Shown here: positions 11,495 to 22,433 of the stretch, piece after piece
How positions within the stretch are numbered: the first letter of the stretch is position 1
Layout: every line of letters begins with the position of its first letter
Assembly: GCA_036250195.1 (NCBI GenBank)
Contig: JAVHZZ010000002.1
Span: forward strand, 272,619,579-272,683,578
Reading direction: 5' to 3'
DNA from: Mixophyes australis
Taxonomy: Eukaryota > Chordata > Amphibia > Anura > Limnodynastidae
Length of the DNA stretch: 64,000 nt
The notes under the pieces: generated by a model
What the model saw: the letters and a program-made list of their open reading frames with translations, nothing else
Databases searched by the model: none
What the model was told of the DNA's origin: nothing
Made by a program: the position numbers and the translations under genes

Positions 11495-13065
11495 GGAATA
11501 ATGGAGTCTATCTACCACTCCTATCGAAATGCTCTGGACATTGCAAAACAAACATACTTCCAATCTCTTATCTATGCTCAGGCTTCCAACCCCAAACGCC
11601 TTTTTAAGACATTTAAAGCTCTTCTCAATCCTCCCACCCCAAACCCTCCGTCCACTGTCAGTGCCCAGGATCTTGATTCCTATTTCAAGGACAAGATTGA
11701 TAAGATCAGACTAGAATTGGTATCCTCTTCCTTGACAAGCAATTGGTTAAATTCCTTCCCACCAACCTCTGACATACACTCCTCATTTGACCCCACAAAT
11801 GAAGAGGAAATTTCTACTCTCTTATCCTCCTACTCTACCTCCTGTCCTCTTGATCCTATCCCTTCACAAATTGGTAGATCCCTGTCTCCTGTGCTCATCT
11901 CACCTCTAACTAAAATCTGTAATCTCTCGCTCTCTACTGGCATCTTTCCGTCACTATATACAAGCATGCAGTGATTACTCCTATTCTAAAAAAACAAAAC
12001 TCCGACCCAAACTCTCTATGAAATTACCGTCCCATCTCTCAGCTGCCATGCCCCTCCAAGCTTCTCGAGAGACTTGCCTACACTCGCCTCACACGCTTCC
12101 TTTCCGCAAACAACCTGTTGGATCCTCTTCAGTCTGGCTTTCGTTCTCAACACTCCACAGAGACTGCATTGACTAAGGTTGTCAATGATCTGATCACTGC
12201 TAAAACTAAACGTCATTACTCTCTCCTAATTCTCCTGAATCTCTTGGCTGCATTTGACACCGTTGACCACTCTTCTCATACAAACGCTACAATCCCTAAG
12301 GCTTCAAGACACTGTTCTATCCTGGTTCTCATCCTACCTTTCTAATTGCTCTTTCACTGTTAATTTCTCTGGGGCCACCTCTGCTCCTCTTCCTTTATCA
12401 GTTGGAGTACCGCAAGGCTCAGTGCTAGGTCCTCTGCTGTTCTCTATCTATACCGCTTCTCTTGGAAATCTAATAAGTTCCTTTGGATTTCAGTATCATC
12501 TCTATGCAGATGATACCCAAATTTATCTATCCTCTCCTGATCTCTCGACATCTGTGTTGTCCCGTGTAACTGACTGTCTTTCTGCCATTTCATCTTGGAT
12601 GTCCTCTCGCCAACTCAAACTTAATCTTTTCCGGGCTGCACCCACTCTATGGAATTCTCTCCCTCGCACAATAAGACTTTCCTCTGGTCTACAAGCTTTC
12701 AAGCGTTCTCTGAAAACCCACCTCTTCAGACAAGCTTATAATATTCCTCAACCACCCTCTTAACCTCACACTACTTTATTACCACCTGTTATACAACTAC
12801 CCCTTGACCAACATTTTTGTGTGACAGGATCATTTAGCTTATGAGTCACTTTTACCTTTGCAGTCTGGCTGGGCCTACTGCAAATGTAGACTTAACCTCA
12901 TTTGTCAAACTCCTATTGTCCGATAGATTGTAAGCTTGCGAGCAGGGCCTTCTCACCTCTTTGTCTGTTTTACCCAGTTTGTTTATTAGTTTACTATGTT
13001 TGTCCCCAATTGTAAAGCGCTACGGAATATGTTGGCACTATATAAATAAATGATAATGATGATGA
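11495..13065 (+). pseudogene. L2 LINE, internally deleted, with intact 3' end
   Basis: Plus-strand L2/CR1-group retrotransposon. The frame at 11501-11974 gives the region before the reverse transcriptase. Further frames carry [13 protein letters not shown] (about 12125-12165), [24 protein letters not shown] (about 12400-12450) and the catalytic YADDTQIY near 12505-12530. Then the thumb region is missing: SSRQLKLN (about 12600-12625) joins directly to [16 protein letters not shown] from the extreme C terminus, an internal deletion of several hundred bases. The 3' UTR ends with the hallmark 'GTAAAGCGCTACGGAATATG', 'CTATATAAATAAATGATAATGATGATGA', the L2 tail with its short repeat. Several frameshifts make it inactive. 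Confidence 0.88.
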
Positions 13066-13219
13066 AAGGTGAGTGAGTCTGGATACATAAATGTTATAAA
13101 TGTTGTAATGTTTTGTGGAATGGAAGATGGTCGAATCTGGACGCATATGTGTAAAATACATGAGAATGAATGACCATTTGGCGTTCGTAATTTGGAAGTT
13201 TATTTGAAGGTACAGTTGG

Positions 13220-13393
13220 AAAAAGAAAAAAAAAGAAAAAACACTTACCAATCCGCGCGGCGCCGGGATACAGCATCCTTCTCTCTCCTGCAGCGCGCCC
13301 GACAATCAGTGACAAGCTGCAGGAGAGAGAAGGATGCTGGATCCCGGCGCCACGCGGATTGGTAAGTGTTTTTTCTTTTTTTTTTCTTTTTCC
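13220..13393. repeat. Long palindrome, about 73-bp arms
   Basis: The left arm 13220-13293 and right arm 13317-13393 are nearly perfect inverted repeats, from an A-rich (T-rich) outer end through cacttaccaatccg and gcgccgggat to ctctctcctgcag. They are separated by a 23-bp centre. The arms are GC- and CpG-rich in an AT-rich neighbourhood. The adjoining 13394-13475 (CCGCGGCGCACACTTTGGGAACCGTTGG) resembles a hAT terminus read inward, so the whole may be a hAT-type foldback MITE. Confidence 0.85.
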
Positions 13394-13478
13394 TCTGGCT
13401 GGTCGCGGCACCCCAGTGGCAGCGCCGCTGCACCCCTGGGAGCCGCGGCGCACACTTTGGGAACCGTTGGTGTAGTCT

Positions 13479-15141
13479 AATAAGAACTGGGCCCTGTTGC
13501 TATGAAAGACTGCATTGGCAGAAAATTAGGCCATTACGAGCACATGTATTAAGATGGCTGACAGTGTGTGGACTCCTGTAATGCTGTACAATTCTTGGAA
13601 TTCCTGTTGTGTTTGGGATAGATTGTTGGTTTAAATGGAAGCATTTGTGTTATGCATAGTCCTGTGTGGTTCTGTGTTGGTTTAATGTTGTAATGGAGTT
13701 TTGTATGGAAATAGTTTTATACAGTTTAATGTAAATGCATAGAAAGTGATTGGATTATTCGGGAAGTGGTCAGATTGTTAAATATAACGTTTTATTAGAC
13801 TGTTGGTTTAAAGGGTAGTTTGTAACTCTGAAACAATGTGGTTGAAATACCATGTGTTATAATGGTTGTTGGAATTTGAATGAGATATGTGAGATGAATG
13901 GAATGTGCCTGTGTGCTCCCTCGCCCCTCTAGACACACACACACCTTTAGACAATAGTTAGTCAAAACACACACACAATGACTTGTATAATTATAGAACA
14001 ATAAATGTGATATATGCCACCAAAATCTATAGTTTGCGTAAAATATTGTTACGCTGTTTACTGTTTTATAATATATACATAAGTTATACAATTAGAATGT
14101 TAATACAACAAGTTTAAAATAAAACTATATCTTGTCTGTGGTTATTCTTGAAAAGATGAGCATAAGCCATTACATGAATATTGATCTTGTGGATTTAAGG
14201 GAAGAATTATATTTCTTGGGTTAATTTAGAAGTACCTTTGCGATCAGTTGGTTGACGGTAATAGTCATATATAACGGTATTAGATGGTCATCTATACATT
14301 TGCCAGATTATTAAGGAGATTAAAACCCCGTGATCACCCAGGAAACCCTTTTACAGGCCAATAAATGTGTTACTTTGAACCTTATCAAAACCATATCCCA
14401 AAGTTATGTTTTAAATTACATACACATATTTAAAACCATAAGTAAATTACTGCCTGCATTTTCTGGTAGTTACATTAAAATTTTACACTTTATTTCTACA
14501 CTTACAACTCAGCCAGTACAAAAACTACCACACTTATAAATCTAGTGGTTCCTGTTATAAAGTGCCAATAATTGTGAATAGCGGAGTACATTTCCTATCG
14601 ATCTGTCCCCCCTTTGCTAGGATACGATGAATGAATGACAGGCAGTCATTTTGCACACAGGTGTAGAAAAGATTCGCAAGTGACATGAGCTGACCCACAC
14701 ATGATTTGAGAACCAATCATAGAGCAGATTATTGGAAAATACATAATTTCCAAAATGAGAGCCAGCACATTCGCAAGGCGTGAGCGGAGGGTGTTGGCCG
14801 AGCAAATGGAGAGTATGCCCGCAGGGAGATACATCTCCAACGAGTTGAAACTGTGTGCATACCAGAGGGTGCCTAGGCACATTTGGCTGCGGTTTCACCA
14901 CTGTAGATCTATGCTGGAGCGACCTGCGGCGCTGCCAGCCCCAGCTTTTGGCAGAGCTGAGAGGGGAAATGTTAAGATGTGAGTTCTCTATACTTCGGTA
15001 ACAAAACTAATACACATACTCGCTTTACTTTTAAAAATCATTTCAAAGTTTACACAAAACATGGTAAACCGTAAATATATATCTGGTACCAGATTAGAAA
15101 TGTCACTCCTCCCTCCAATGCCACATGCTTTGGTACAAGTG
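13479..15141. other. Intergenic sequence before DIRS copy 1
   Basis: AT-rich, with short CA runs near 13930-13980. Small ORFs (for example 14755-14982) lack any recognisable domain. The last bases before 15142 could be Penelope sequence interrupted by the DIRS, but no motif confirms this. Confidence 0.4.
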
Positions 15142-15407
15142 AAAACAGAATTTATACTTACGATAAATATCTTTCTCTGAGTCTTTCTGGGGGACACTGC
15201 TTAAACATGGGGTTGAGTAGGGAGGGGAGGAGTCTGGCACCTAAAGAGTTAACTTTCTTCCTGCTGACAGCATATCCCCCCCCACCAATTCCCCACATAC
15301 CTCAGTTTGATTACCAAAGCCCTAGGACGAGAGGCCAATCAACCAAGATACACCACTCAGCAGAGGGGGGAGTGGAGAGAAAAGAAAAACGAGAAGGGGG
15401 GGGACCG

Positions 15408-15506
15408 CAGTGTCCCCCAGATGGACTCAGAGAAAGAGATTTATCGTAAGTATAAATTCTGTTTTCTCTATCATCCATCTGGGTGACACTGCTTAACCAT
15501 GGGGAC
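15408..15506. repeat. ICR of DIRS copy 1
   Basis: Internal complementary region: 'gcagtgtcccccagatgga' through 'taaattctg|ttttctctatcatcc' to 'ccatggggac'. The first half complements the left terminal repeat and the second half the right terminal repeat, meeting at the TTTT that marks the circle junction. In DIRS-1 this region templates completion of the ends. Confidence 0.85.
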
Positions 15507-15570
15507 TTACTAAAGCAATCCCTCTGAAGGGTGAGACCACTCTGATCTCCTTGCACGTAGAACACTACGG

Positions 15571-16599
15571 TCAAAAGGAGGCGTCCCCAGACGCAAATAC
15601 ATTAAATTGGTAGAATTTCGTAAAGGTATGGGCCGAGGACCAGGTGGCTGCCCTGCACAGCTGGTCCGCCGTGGCTCCATTCTGTGCCGCCCAAGACGCC
15701 CCAACCGAACGGGTAGAATGGGCAACAATACGCTTCGGCACATGGAGATTAACACGGACAAAAGCCTCCCCGATAGTCAGGGTAAGCCACCTGGCAATAG
15801 TTTGCTTAGATGCTGGCCATCTCCGCTTAGAGAAGTCAAATAACACAAATAGAGACTCTGTCTTACGTATCTTTGCAGATCTCTTAACATATATATGTAA
15901 TGCCCTCACTACGTCCAAATATTTGTTTTCGTTCCTGAAATCTGAGGCTCCTCTCTGAACACTGGAACCACCATTTCCTGATTAATATGGAAACCTGAGA
16001 CCACCCTAGGCAGAAAGGACGGAATAGTCCTTAAAACTGCTCTGTCCTCATGAAAGACCAGATAAGGATAAAGCTCCCAGCTCAGAGACCCTTCTGGCCG
16101 AGGCGATAGCAAGCAGGAAGACTGTCTTCCATGTCAAGAACCACCACTCTGCCGAGAGTAGAGGTTCAAAGGGAGGCTCCTGCAACATGCTAAGGACCAA
16201 ATTAAGATCCCAAGGTTCCGCAGGATGTACGTAGGGCGGCTGGATGTGAAGCACTCCCTGTAAAAAAGTCTTAACATCCGGAAGCTCCGCCAGCCATCTG
16301 TGGAAGTACACTGACAAAGCCGATACCTGAACCTTTAAGGTTCCTATTTTAAGCCCTGCCTCTAAACCACACTGTAAGAAGGCGAGAAATCTAGCCAGAC
16401 CAAAGGATCTAGAATTGTAAGCCCTCTTCTTACACCATTTTATATATACATGCCAGATGCAGTGGTAGATCCTGGCCGAAACTGGCTTCCTGGCACTTAG
16501 GAGGGTGCCTACCACACCCCCCAGAGAACCCTCTCGCTCTCCACAGACTGAATTCAAAGGCTCTGCCATCAAATTCAGCCGGTTCAGATTTAGATGCAA
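15571..16599 (-). pseudogene. DIRS tyrosine recombinase, copy 1
   Basis: Integrase of the DIRS element, which inserts the circular cDNA. The N-terminal half (16048-16599) has [14 protein letters not shown], the sample-binding region [12 protein letters not shown] and the first catalytic arginine in [12 protein letters not shown]. After a frameshift near 16050 the C-terminal half (15571-15918) has [13 protein letters not shown] (catalytic His and second Arg) and [12 protein letters not shown] with the probable tyrosine nucleophile. The catalytic boxes are thus preserved, but a frame break lies between them. Confidence 0.83.
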
Positions 16600-16613
16600 G
16601 AATGGTCCCAGGG

Positions 16614-17294
16614 TCAGTAGATGGCTCCGTAAGCCCTACTGGAGTTACCAGAAAGACTGGCATTGTTAGGACGTCCACTGCAACTGTCAGTGGATCTCTT
16701 GTTCTTGTGCAGAACTCTGGGACTTCTCTGCCTTTTGTTCGGTTGTCCTCCAACCACCACCAGCTGAGGACTTACTTCCTCCGCTGTTACTTCCAACAAA
16801 GGAAGGCCCCTGCCTGCTTCCTCCGAATGTCCCACCAAAGACATCTGGGGTGGATCCATGCGTAGGGTAGGGTCACGAAAGATGTCACCATCTTTCCTAG
16901 CAGCTCCAAAGACCTGGGCACTGACAGCTTCTTGCCTGACAGGACCCTGCCTATCCACTCCATCAGGGACCTTAACCTGTCCTGTGGAGGAAACATTCTG
17001 CTGCGTGCCAAGTCCCTTACTAGTCCCAAGAAACTCATTCTTAGACAAGGGATTCCCTGTGACCCTCCAGAGGTTCAGCCCCGGACTGAACGACCCTTCT
17101 GGCTTCTGCACCACAATTGGGTTTTATTAAAACCCTTTCCTTCTCTGGTACCTCAAAACCTGTATAGCTTTGTTTAAACTAAGCAAATCGACAGCCATGA
17201 GCTCTCTCTGCCTTGACTAAGGACAGTGAGAAAATACGGTTAATGAAAATTTGAGACGAACCGGCCCCATGAATTCTATCACGATATCCTGGAC
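16614..17294 (-). pseudogene. DIRS reverse transcriptase remnant, copy 1
   Basis: Only the edges of the polymerase remain: 'QKPEGSFSPGLNL' (equivalent to [12 protein letters not shown]) joins almost directly to a segment matching the post-catalytic region (ELLGKMVTSFVTLPYAW). The stretch with the DIKDAYLH and LDD motifs, and most of RNase H, is absent compared with the copy at 22434-24246. Deletion, not divergence, is the simplest explanation. Confidence 0.7.
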
Positions 17295-17385
17295 CTACCC
17301 GTCCGCTGAGGACTTTGTCCACTGCTGGGCGAACCCAAGCAGCCGTCCTCCCACCCCACCCTCTGTGACCAGAGGCGGGTGGTAG

Positions 17386-18884
17386 TTATGCTGCTGGTCT
17401 ATCCGGCAGCTTAGCAGAAGGGCCCTTTCCTGCTGCAGGGGCAAAGGATGACCTTCCTCTCCGGGACTGTCTCCTGGTTCCAATGGCCCCTGAACTGGTA
17501 GTCTGGCCTCTGCCAGACCCGCCCCCGTAAAAAGGCTGTCTGAAAGAGCTAAACCTAGGCTTAGCCCTAGGTTTTGGAGTATTTACAGGCAAGGACGTCT
17601 TCTTACCCCCTGAAGCCTGTAAAATCCAGGAGTCCAACTCTGGACCAAATAGCATCTCACCCGTATACGGGATGGATTCTAACCATTTTTTTGACTCTGA
17701 ATCCGCATTCCAAGTCCTTAACCATAACGCCCTTCTAGCTACTATAGCTGTAGCCGAAATAGACGATGACATGGAGGCCGAATTGTGGGCCGCTTCATAT
17801 ACGTAGCCTGCTGCTTCCTTCAGCTGCATGGCCAGGGGTAGAAGATCTGAATCCTGCAGAGAGGACTCTAACTGCCCTGCCCAGACTTCCATAGCCCTAG
17901 CTACCCAGGTAGCAGACAATGCTGGTCTGAGGCTAGTACTGGCAGCCAAGAAGACTGACTTCAGCAGGGATTCTAATTTACGGTCGGTCGCGTCCTGTAA
18001 GGCCGCTGACCCAGGTACAGGTAGTGTGGTCTGGCGAACCAATCTCGCCACAGGCGCATCCACCTTCGCCACTTGTTCCCAACGGGTCATATCCTCCTCT
18101 TGGAGAGGATATAACGAGCCAAACTTCTTTGGCATAGAGAACCTTTTATCTGGATATTTCCAAGAGGCCTCTACAATATCTCTCAACTCAGCTGAGGGAG
18201 GGAACCTGACCACCTGTTTAGATGCTTTTTTAAAGAGAGAGCGGTCCAAGGACTGCGTCTCCTCTATTTCAACAAATCCCAGGGTCTGACGAACTGCTTT
18301 AACCAGATTGTCCATACCCTGGTGTCTAGAGTTTCCTTCTGACTCTATTATGGACAAGTCTGAATCGTCCACCAATTCCCCTTCCTCCTCTGAGGAACTC
18401 TCAGAGTCAGACACTGACCACAGTGCCTTAGCTGGTCTACGTCTTTTATTACTACGTTTATGTCTGGGATTCTCCAGTAGTTGGTTAAGTCGGTCCAGGC
18501 CTTTAGCCACTGCTGACCAACCCACCTCTCCTATCTGGGATACCCCTAGGAGGGCCGGGGAGGGATTTAATCCGACCCCTGGGGAAAATGACTCCTCTGT
18601 CATTCCTCCTGTTATACCCCGAGAAGCCACTGATGTAGATGGGATCTCTACAGGTTTAGATAACAGTTTAACAAGGGTATCAACCCCTTGTGACAAGGTA
18701 GCCGCCCACTCAGGAGGCTCTATCGTCAGAATGGAGCTGTCCTTAGGCTGCAGTTTCACAGGAGCCACAGCGCAAGCAGCACAAAGCCCCCCCTGATCCA
18801 GCCGTTCACCTGTTAATTTAACATTACATTTTGAACTGAACAGACAATATGTTTGGTACGTGCTGTTTTACGTTTATCTGCCAT
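17386..18884 (-). pseudogene. DIRS gag, copy 1
   Basis: The presumed gag start is the ATG ending at 18884 (MADKRKT). A frameshift in the N-terminal Cys cluster (VCS..., later LCAACA) separates it from the long 460-residue frame 17386-18768. That frame contains a Ser/Glu-rich acidic stretch (SDSESSSEEEGELVDDSD) and the family-typical blocks 'LVKAVRQTLG', 'SLFKKASKQVVRFPPS', '[16 protein letters not shown]' and 'VAKVDAPVARLVRQT', and ends in an Arg/Ser-rich tail that probably binds RNA. The same blocks recur in the other copies, which identifies it as gag. Apart from the 5' frameshift it is the best-preserved gag in the window. Confidence 0.78.
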
Positions 18885-19869
18885 CATAAGAAAAAGAAAA
18901 CAATCACGTCTCATATACACAAACACTTCTCCAGAAATTATCAGAAAATACAGATTAAGTTATTTAACCTATCATAGTATTTCTGAATACATAAGACAGG
19001 TTTGGAGAACTTTCTAGTTTTCTTTAAACAGTTCTCTCAACACATCATAGTCTTCGTTAATACACATGTATACATATGCACACATACACACAGAAAAAAC
19101 ACGTGATACTTAGCGGGAAGATATGTGTCAACAGTGCACTTCTCTCCAAATGACTGCTGCATCTGTCCTCCTTTTGAACTTTGGCGCCAAAAGGGATCTT
19201 CCACGTGCTCACTCAGCAGGGGGGGGGGGGGGAAGCGGTGTTCCTCAAACACATTCCCCTGCCACTGGGATTCCTTTTGTGTCTTATTTCATTAACAGCG
19301 ATTTCCCCTTTCTGTTCTAGGGGAAATCCTGTTAGAATGTGTTCCCCGTACAGCGCTATCACTAGCGCGCCGTCCTTCAAGTTCCCCCTATCATCCCATA
19401 GGAGGAGGGGACTTGGTTACTCCAGCTGACTTCCAGGGAACGTCAGCAGTAATGGCGCTTTCTGCCTAATGGCAGCGCCCGTCCTGCTATCAGCGTGGAG
19501 TCTCTTGTCGACTGCTTCCCGCTGCTTGAGAAGCGCTTTCCGTCCTCTGTCTGCGGGGCCACCACCGCTAGCCGGCGCTTCTCCCACGAGTCAGCTCTGT
19601 TGGAAACAGAGCCTCTCGCTGCTATCAACAAAAAAAAACTTTGAAAAGGAAAGAAAAAAACCTATTAGCAGTAAACGGCGTTCACTGAGGAGCTCTTCTG
19701 ATGTGCAGCCCTTCTCCTAGGGCACCCAATTCAAACTGAGGTATGTGGGTAATTGGTGGGGGGGATATGCTGTCAGCAGGAAGAAAGTTAACTCTTTAGG
19801 TGCCAGACTCCTCCCCTCCCTACTCAACCCCATGGTTAAGCAGTGTCCCCCAGATGGATGATAGAGAAA

Positions 19870-20880
19870 TTGTGTTTTTAAATTAAATTTAAATAATTGC
19901 ACCTCACTCTAATTAATTCTCCCTTTGGGATTGCTCTTATAACTGGTGGGAAGTGTGAACTGGTGGAATGTAATAAGCTATTTGTAGTCCTCTTCTTGCG
20001 ATATCTGTAGTCAATTTTTCTTCTAGGGTTTTGGTGAGGGTCAAATCCAGGAAGTTGATTTTGTTGTCATGAATTTTAGATGTTAATTTGAGATTTAATT
20101 GGTTAGTATTCAAAATTTCAGTAAATTCGTGAAACAGATCTTCATCGCCATCCCATAATACCAGGACATAATCTATGTCTCTTAGCAATACATTGACAGG
20201 GTTGGTGTATTTTTCATTTCTCTCATTGAACACAAATTCTCTCTCCCACCATCCAAAGAAAAGGTTGGTGTATGTCGGGCACATGATGTGCCCATCGCCG
20301 TTCCTCTAATCTGCAGAAAAAAATGGTTTTCAAATACAAAATAGTTTAAAAGGTAAATTTTAACAAATTTATTATGAAGTCGCTCATGTCTGTTTTCCGT
20401 ACCATATTCAAAAAGTAGCCAACCGCTTCTATACCGTGTTCATGCAAAATATTTGTGTATAAAGATTCAACATCATAGGATGCCAGCTTTGTTGTTGAAC
20501 TAAGATATTGTTGATTTTTGCCAACACATCCGGGGTATCTCTGATATAAGAGTTCAAACTTGTTATGTACTGATGGAGATGAAGGTCAGCATATCTGCTT
20601 GCATTCTTCGCAACGCTACCCATCCCAGAGACGATGGGCCAGGTGGACTTAATTCATTTTTGTGCATTTTGGGTAACATAAATGGTAGGTATCTTCGGAT
20701 TTGAAACGTTAAGATAATCATAGTCAGTCTTTGATATTGTTCCCACATGATAGGTATTATTGATTAGTTCATCATATTGGGATAAGGAATTGGCTGTAGA
20801 GTTGAAGATTAAACGCTTGTAACTTTCCATATTGTTCAACAGTCGATAATTCGCCTTCAAATATTGTGGACATGGCCACA
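19870..20880 (-). pseudogene. Penelope-like reverse transcriptase, 3' part
   Basis: Minus-strand frames match the Penelope-like polymerase in order. From 20880 downward: LLNNMESYKRLIFNST, 'SQYDELINNTYHVGTISK', 'NVSNPKIPTIYV' (about 20660-20870); then SSLGWVALRRMQADML and LHQYITSLNSYIRDT (20430-20750); then PTYTNLFFGWWEREFVFN, RDIDYVLVLWDGDED (the YIDD box, here DIDY-V) and 'SKIHDNKINFLDLTL' (19937-20284). It ends with IPKGELIRVR at the border of DIRS copy 1. There are several frameshifts. Its upstream part continues at 26738, beyond the DIRS insertion. The GIY-YIG endonuclease is not visible. Confidence 0.8.
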
Positions 20881-21119
20881 AAAAGAGGATTTATGTACTT
20901 ACGTTAAATCCGTTTCTCTGATTCCGTCTGGGGGACACTGCTTACCATGGGGTTGTGGAGGGAGCTTGGGGAGTTGGCACCTAACTAGTTAACTTTTAGT
21001 ACTGCCGACAGACCCCTCCCCTCTACAATCCCCCTGGACTCTTCAGTTTATTAAAAAAAGCCCTAGGAGTAAGGCCAGTCAAACAAGAGCACACAGAAGA
21101 ACAGAAGAAGGGAGGGATC

Positions 21120-21220
21120 GCAGTGTCCCCCAGACGGAATCAGAGAAACGGATTTAACGTAAGTACATAAATCCTCTTTTCTCTTTCATCCAGTCTGGGG
21201 GACACTGCTTACCATGGGGA
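21120..21220. repeat. ICR of DIRS copy 2
   Basis: Reads 'gcagtgtcccccagacgga', then 'ataaatcctctttt' and 'ctctttcatccagtctgg', to 'ccatgggga': the exact complements of the left and right outer ends, fused. Confidence 0.9.
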
Positions 21221-21239
21221 CGTTCTAAAGCAGCCCCCT

Positions 21240-22417
21240 AAGGGTGGGACTACTCTGAAAATCCCGCTCGCAAAGCATTATGAGCGAAATCTGCATCCGT
21301 AGATGCAAATACATTAAATTGGTAAAACTTTGTAAACGTGTGGACAGAGGACCAGGTGGCTGCTCTGCAAAGCTGGTCCGCAGAAGCCCCATTTCTCGCT
21401 GCCCACGACGCCCCTACGATCTGGTGGAATGGGCCGAAAGTCTCTCTGGCACAGGACGGTTAGCCTTTATGTAAGCATGTCTAATGGTTGCCGTAATCCA
21501 TCTAGCGATGGACTGTTTTGAGGCTGGCCAGCCTCTCTTATTAGCATCATAGAGAACAAAGAATCTGTACATCTAATTTGAGAAGTTCTTTTTACATAGA
21601 TGCGCAGAGCCCTAACCACATCTAACTTTTCCATAGTCTGGTGATCAGATTGGGAAGAGGATGAAAAAGCCGGAACTACAATTTCTTGGATAAGGTGAAA
21701 AGCCGAAACTACCTTCAGAACGAAGGAAGGAAGGGTTCTTAAGACCGCTCTGTCCTCGTGGAAAACCAAATATGGTTCCCGACAGGACAAGGCTCCTAAT
21801 TCCGAAACTCTTCGAGCAGAAGCGATAGCTAAAAGAAAGAGGACCTTCCAGGTCAACCACTTTAATTCTGACACACGCAAGGGCTCAAAAGGAGGCCCTT
21901 TAAGCATTTCAAGTACCAGGTTGAGATCCCATGGTGCTGTCGGCGGAACATAGGGAGGCTGAATATGCAGTACTCCCTGGAGAAAAGTCCTGATATCCGG
22001 TAAATCGGCTAATTTCATATGGAAAAAACCCGAAAGTGCCGATACCTGGACCTTTAGGGAACCTAACCTGAGACCTGCCTCCAGGCCATCCTGAAGGAAA
22101 GCTAACAAGCGAGTGAGGCGAAAGGAGGATGAGTGGCAAGTCCTACCTTCGCACCATCTAATGTAAGCTCTCCAAATCCTGTGATAGATGCGAGCTGAAA
22201 CTGGTTTTCTAGCTCGCATGAGGGTGTTTACCACGTTTGGGGAGAAACCTCTAGCCCTCCAGAGGCTGGCTTCAACAGCCATGCCGTTAAATTGAGCCGA
22301 GGTAAATTCTGGTGTAGGAATGGACCCTGAAGGAGAAGGTCGTCTCGAGATGGTAGACGAAACCCTGGTCCTTCTGCCATTGAGATTATGTCCGCGTACC
22401 AGACTCGGCGTGGCCAT
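21240..22417 (-). pseudogene. DIRS tyrosine recombinase, copy 2
   Basis: The long frame 21467-22417 carries [17 protein letters not shown], '[13 protein letters not shown]', [18 protein letters not shown], and the first catalytic Arg in [15 protein letters not shown] frameshift near 21540 moves the rest to another frame, with RPVPERLSAHSTRS at about 21420-21460. A lost base right after HSTRS breaks the frame again before AASWSS-type and FTKFYQFNVF sequence (tyrosine box) at about 21290-21340. Upstream, frame 22228-22638 (VAPSWPRRVWYADI) is the usual N-terminal lead-in. Domain order and length (about 400 residues) fit DIRS recombinases. Confidence 0.85.
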
Positions 22418-22433
22418 GAGGGAGCTACCAGAA

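Larger units (their letters stand above)
15142..19869 (-). mobile_element. DIRS copy 1, RT core deleted
   Basis: A minus-strand DIRS retrotransposon. The inverted terminal repeats contain 'ctgggggacactgcttaa.catgggg' at the left (about 15185-15215) and its reverse complement at the right (about 19830-19868). The internal complementary region at 15408-15506 joins the reverse complements of both outer ends, which fixes the termini at 15142 and 19869. DIRS elements integrate by a tyrosine recombinase through a circular DNA, without target duplication. Gag and recombinase are present, but the polymerase core is missing, so this is a non-autonomous deletion derivative. The right flank is Penelope sequence (19870-20880). 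Confidence 0.9.

Noticed and set aside
14755..14982. Arg-rich 75-residue ORF next to DIRS copy 1
   Set aside because: No recognisable motif and no conserved neighbour; likely chance.
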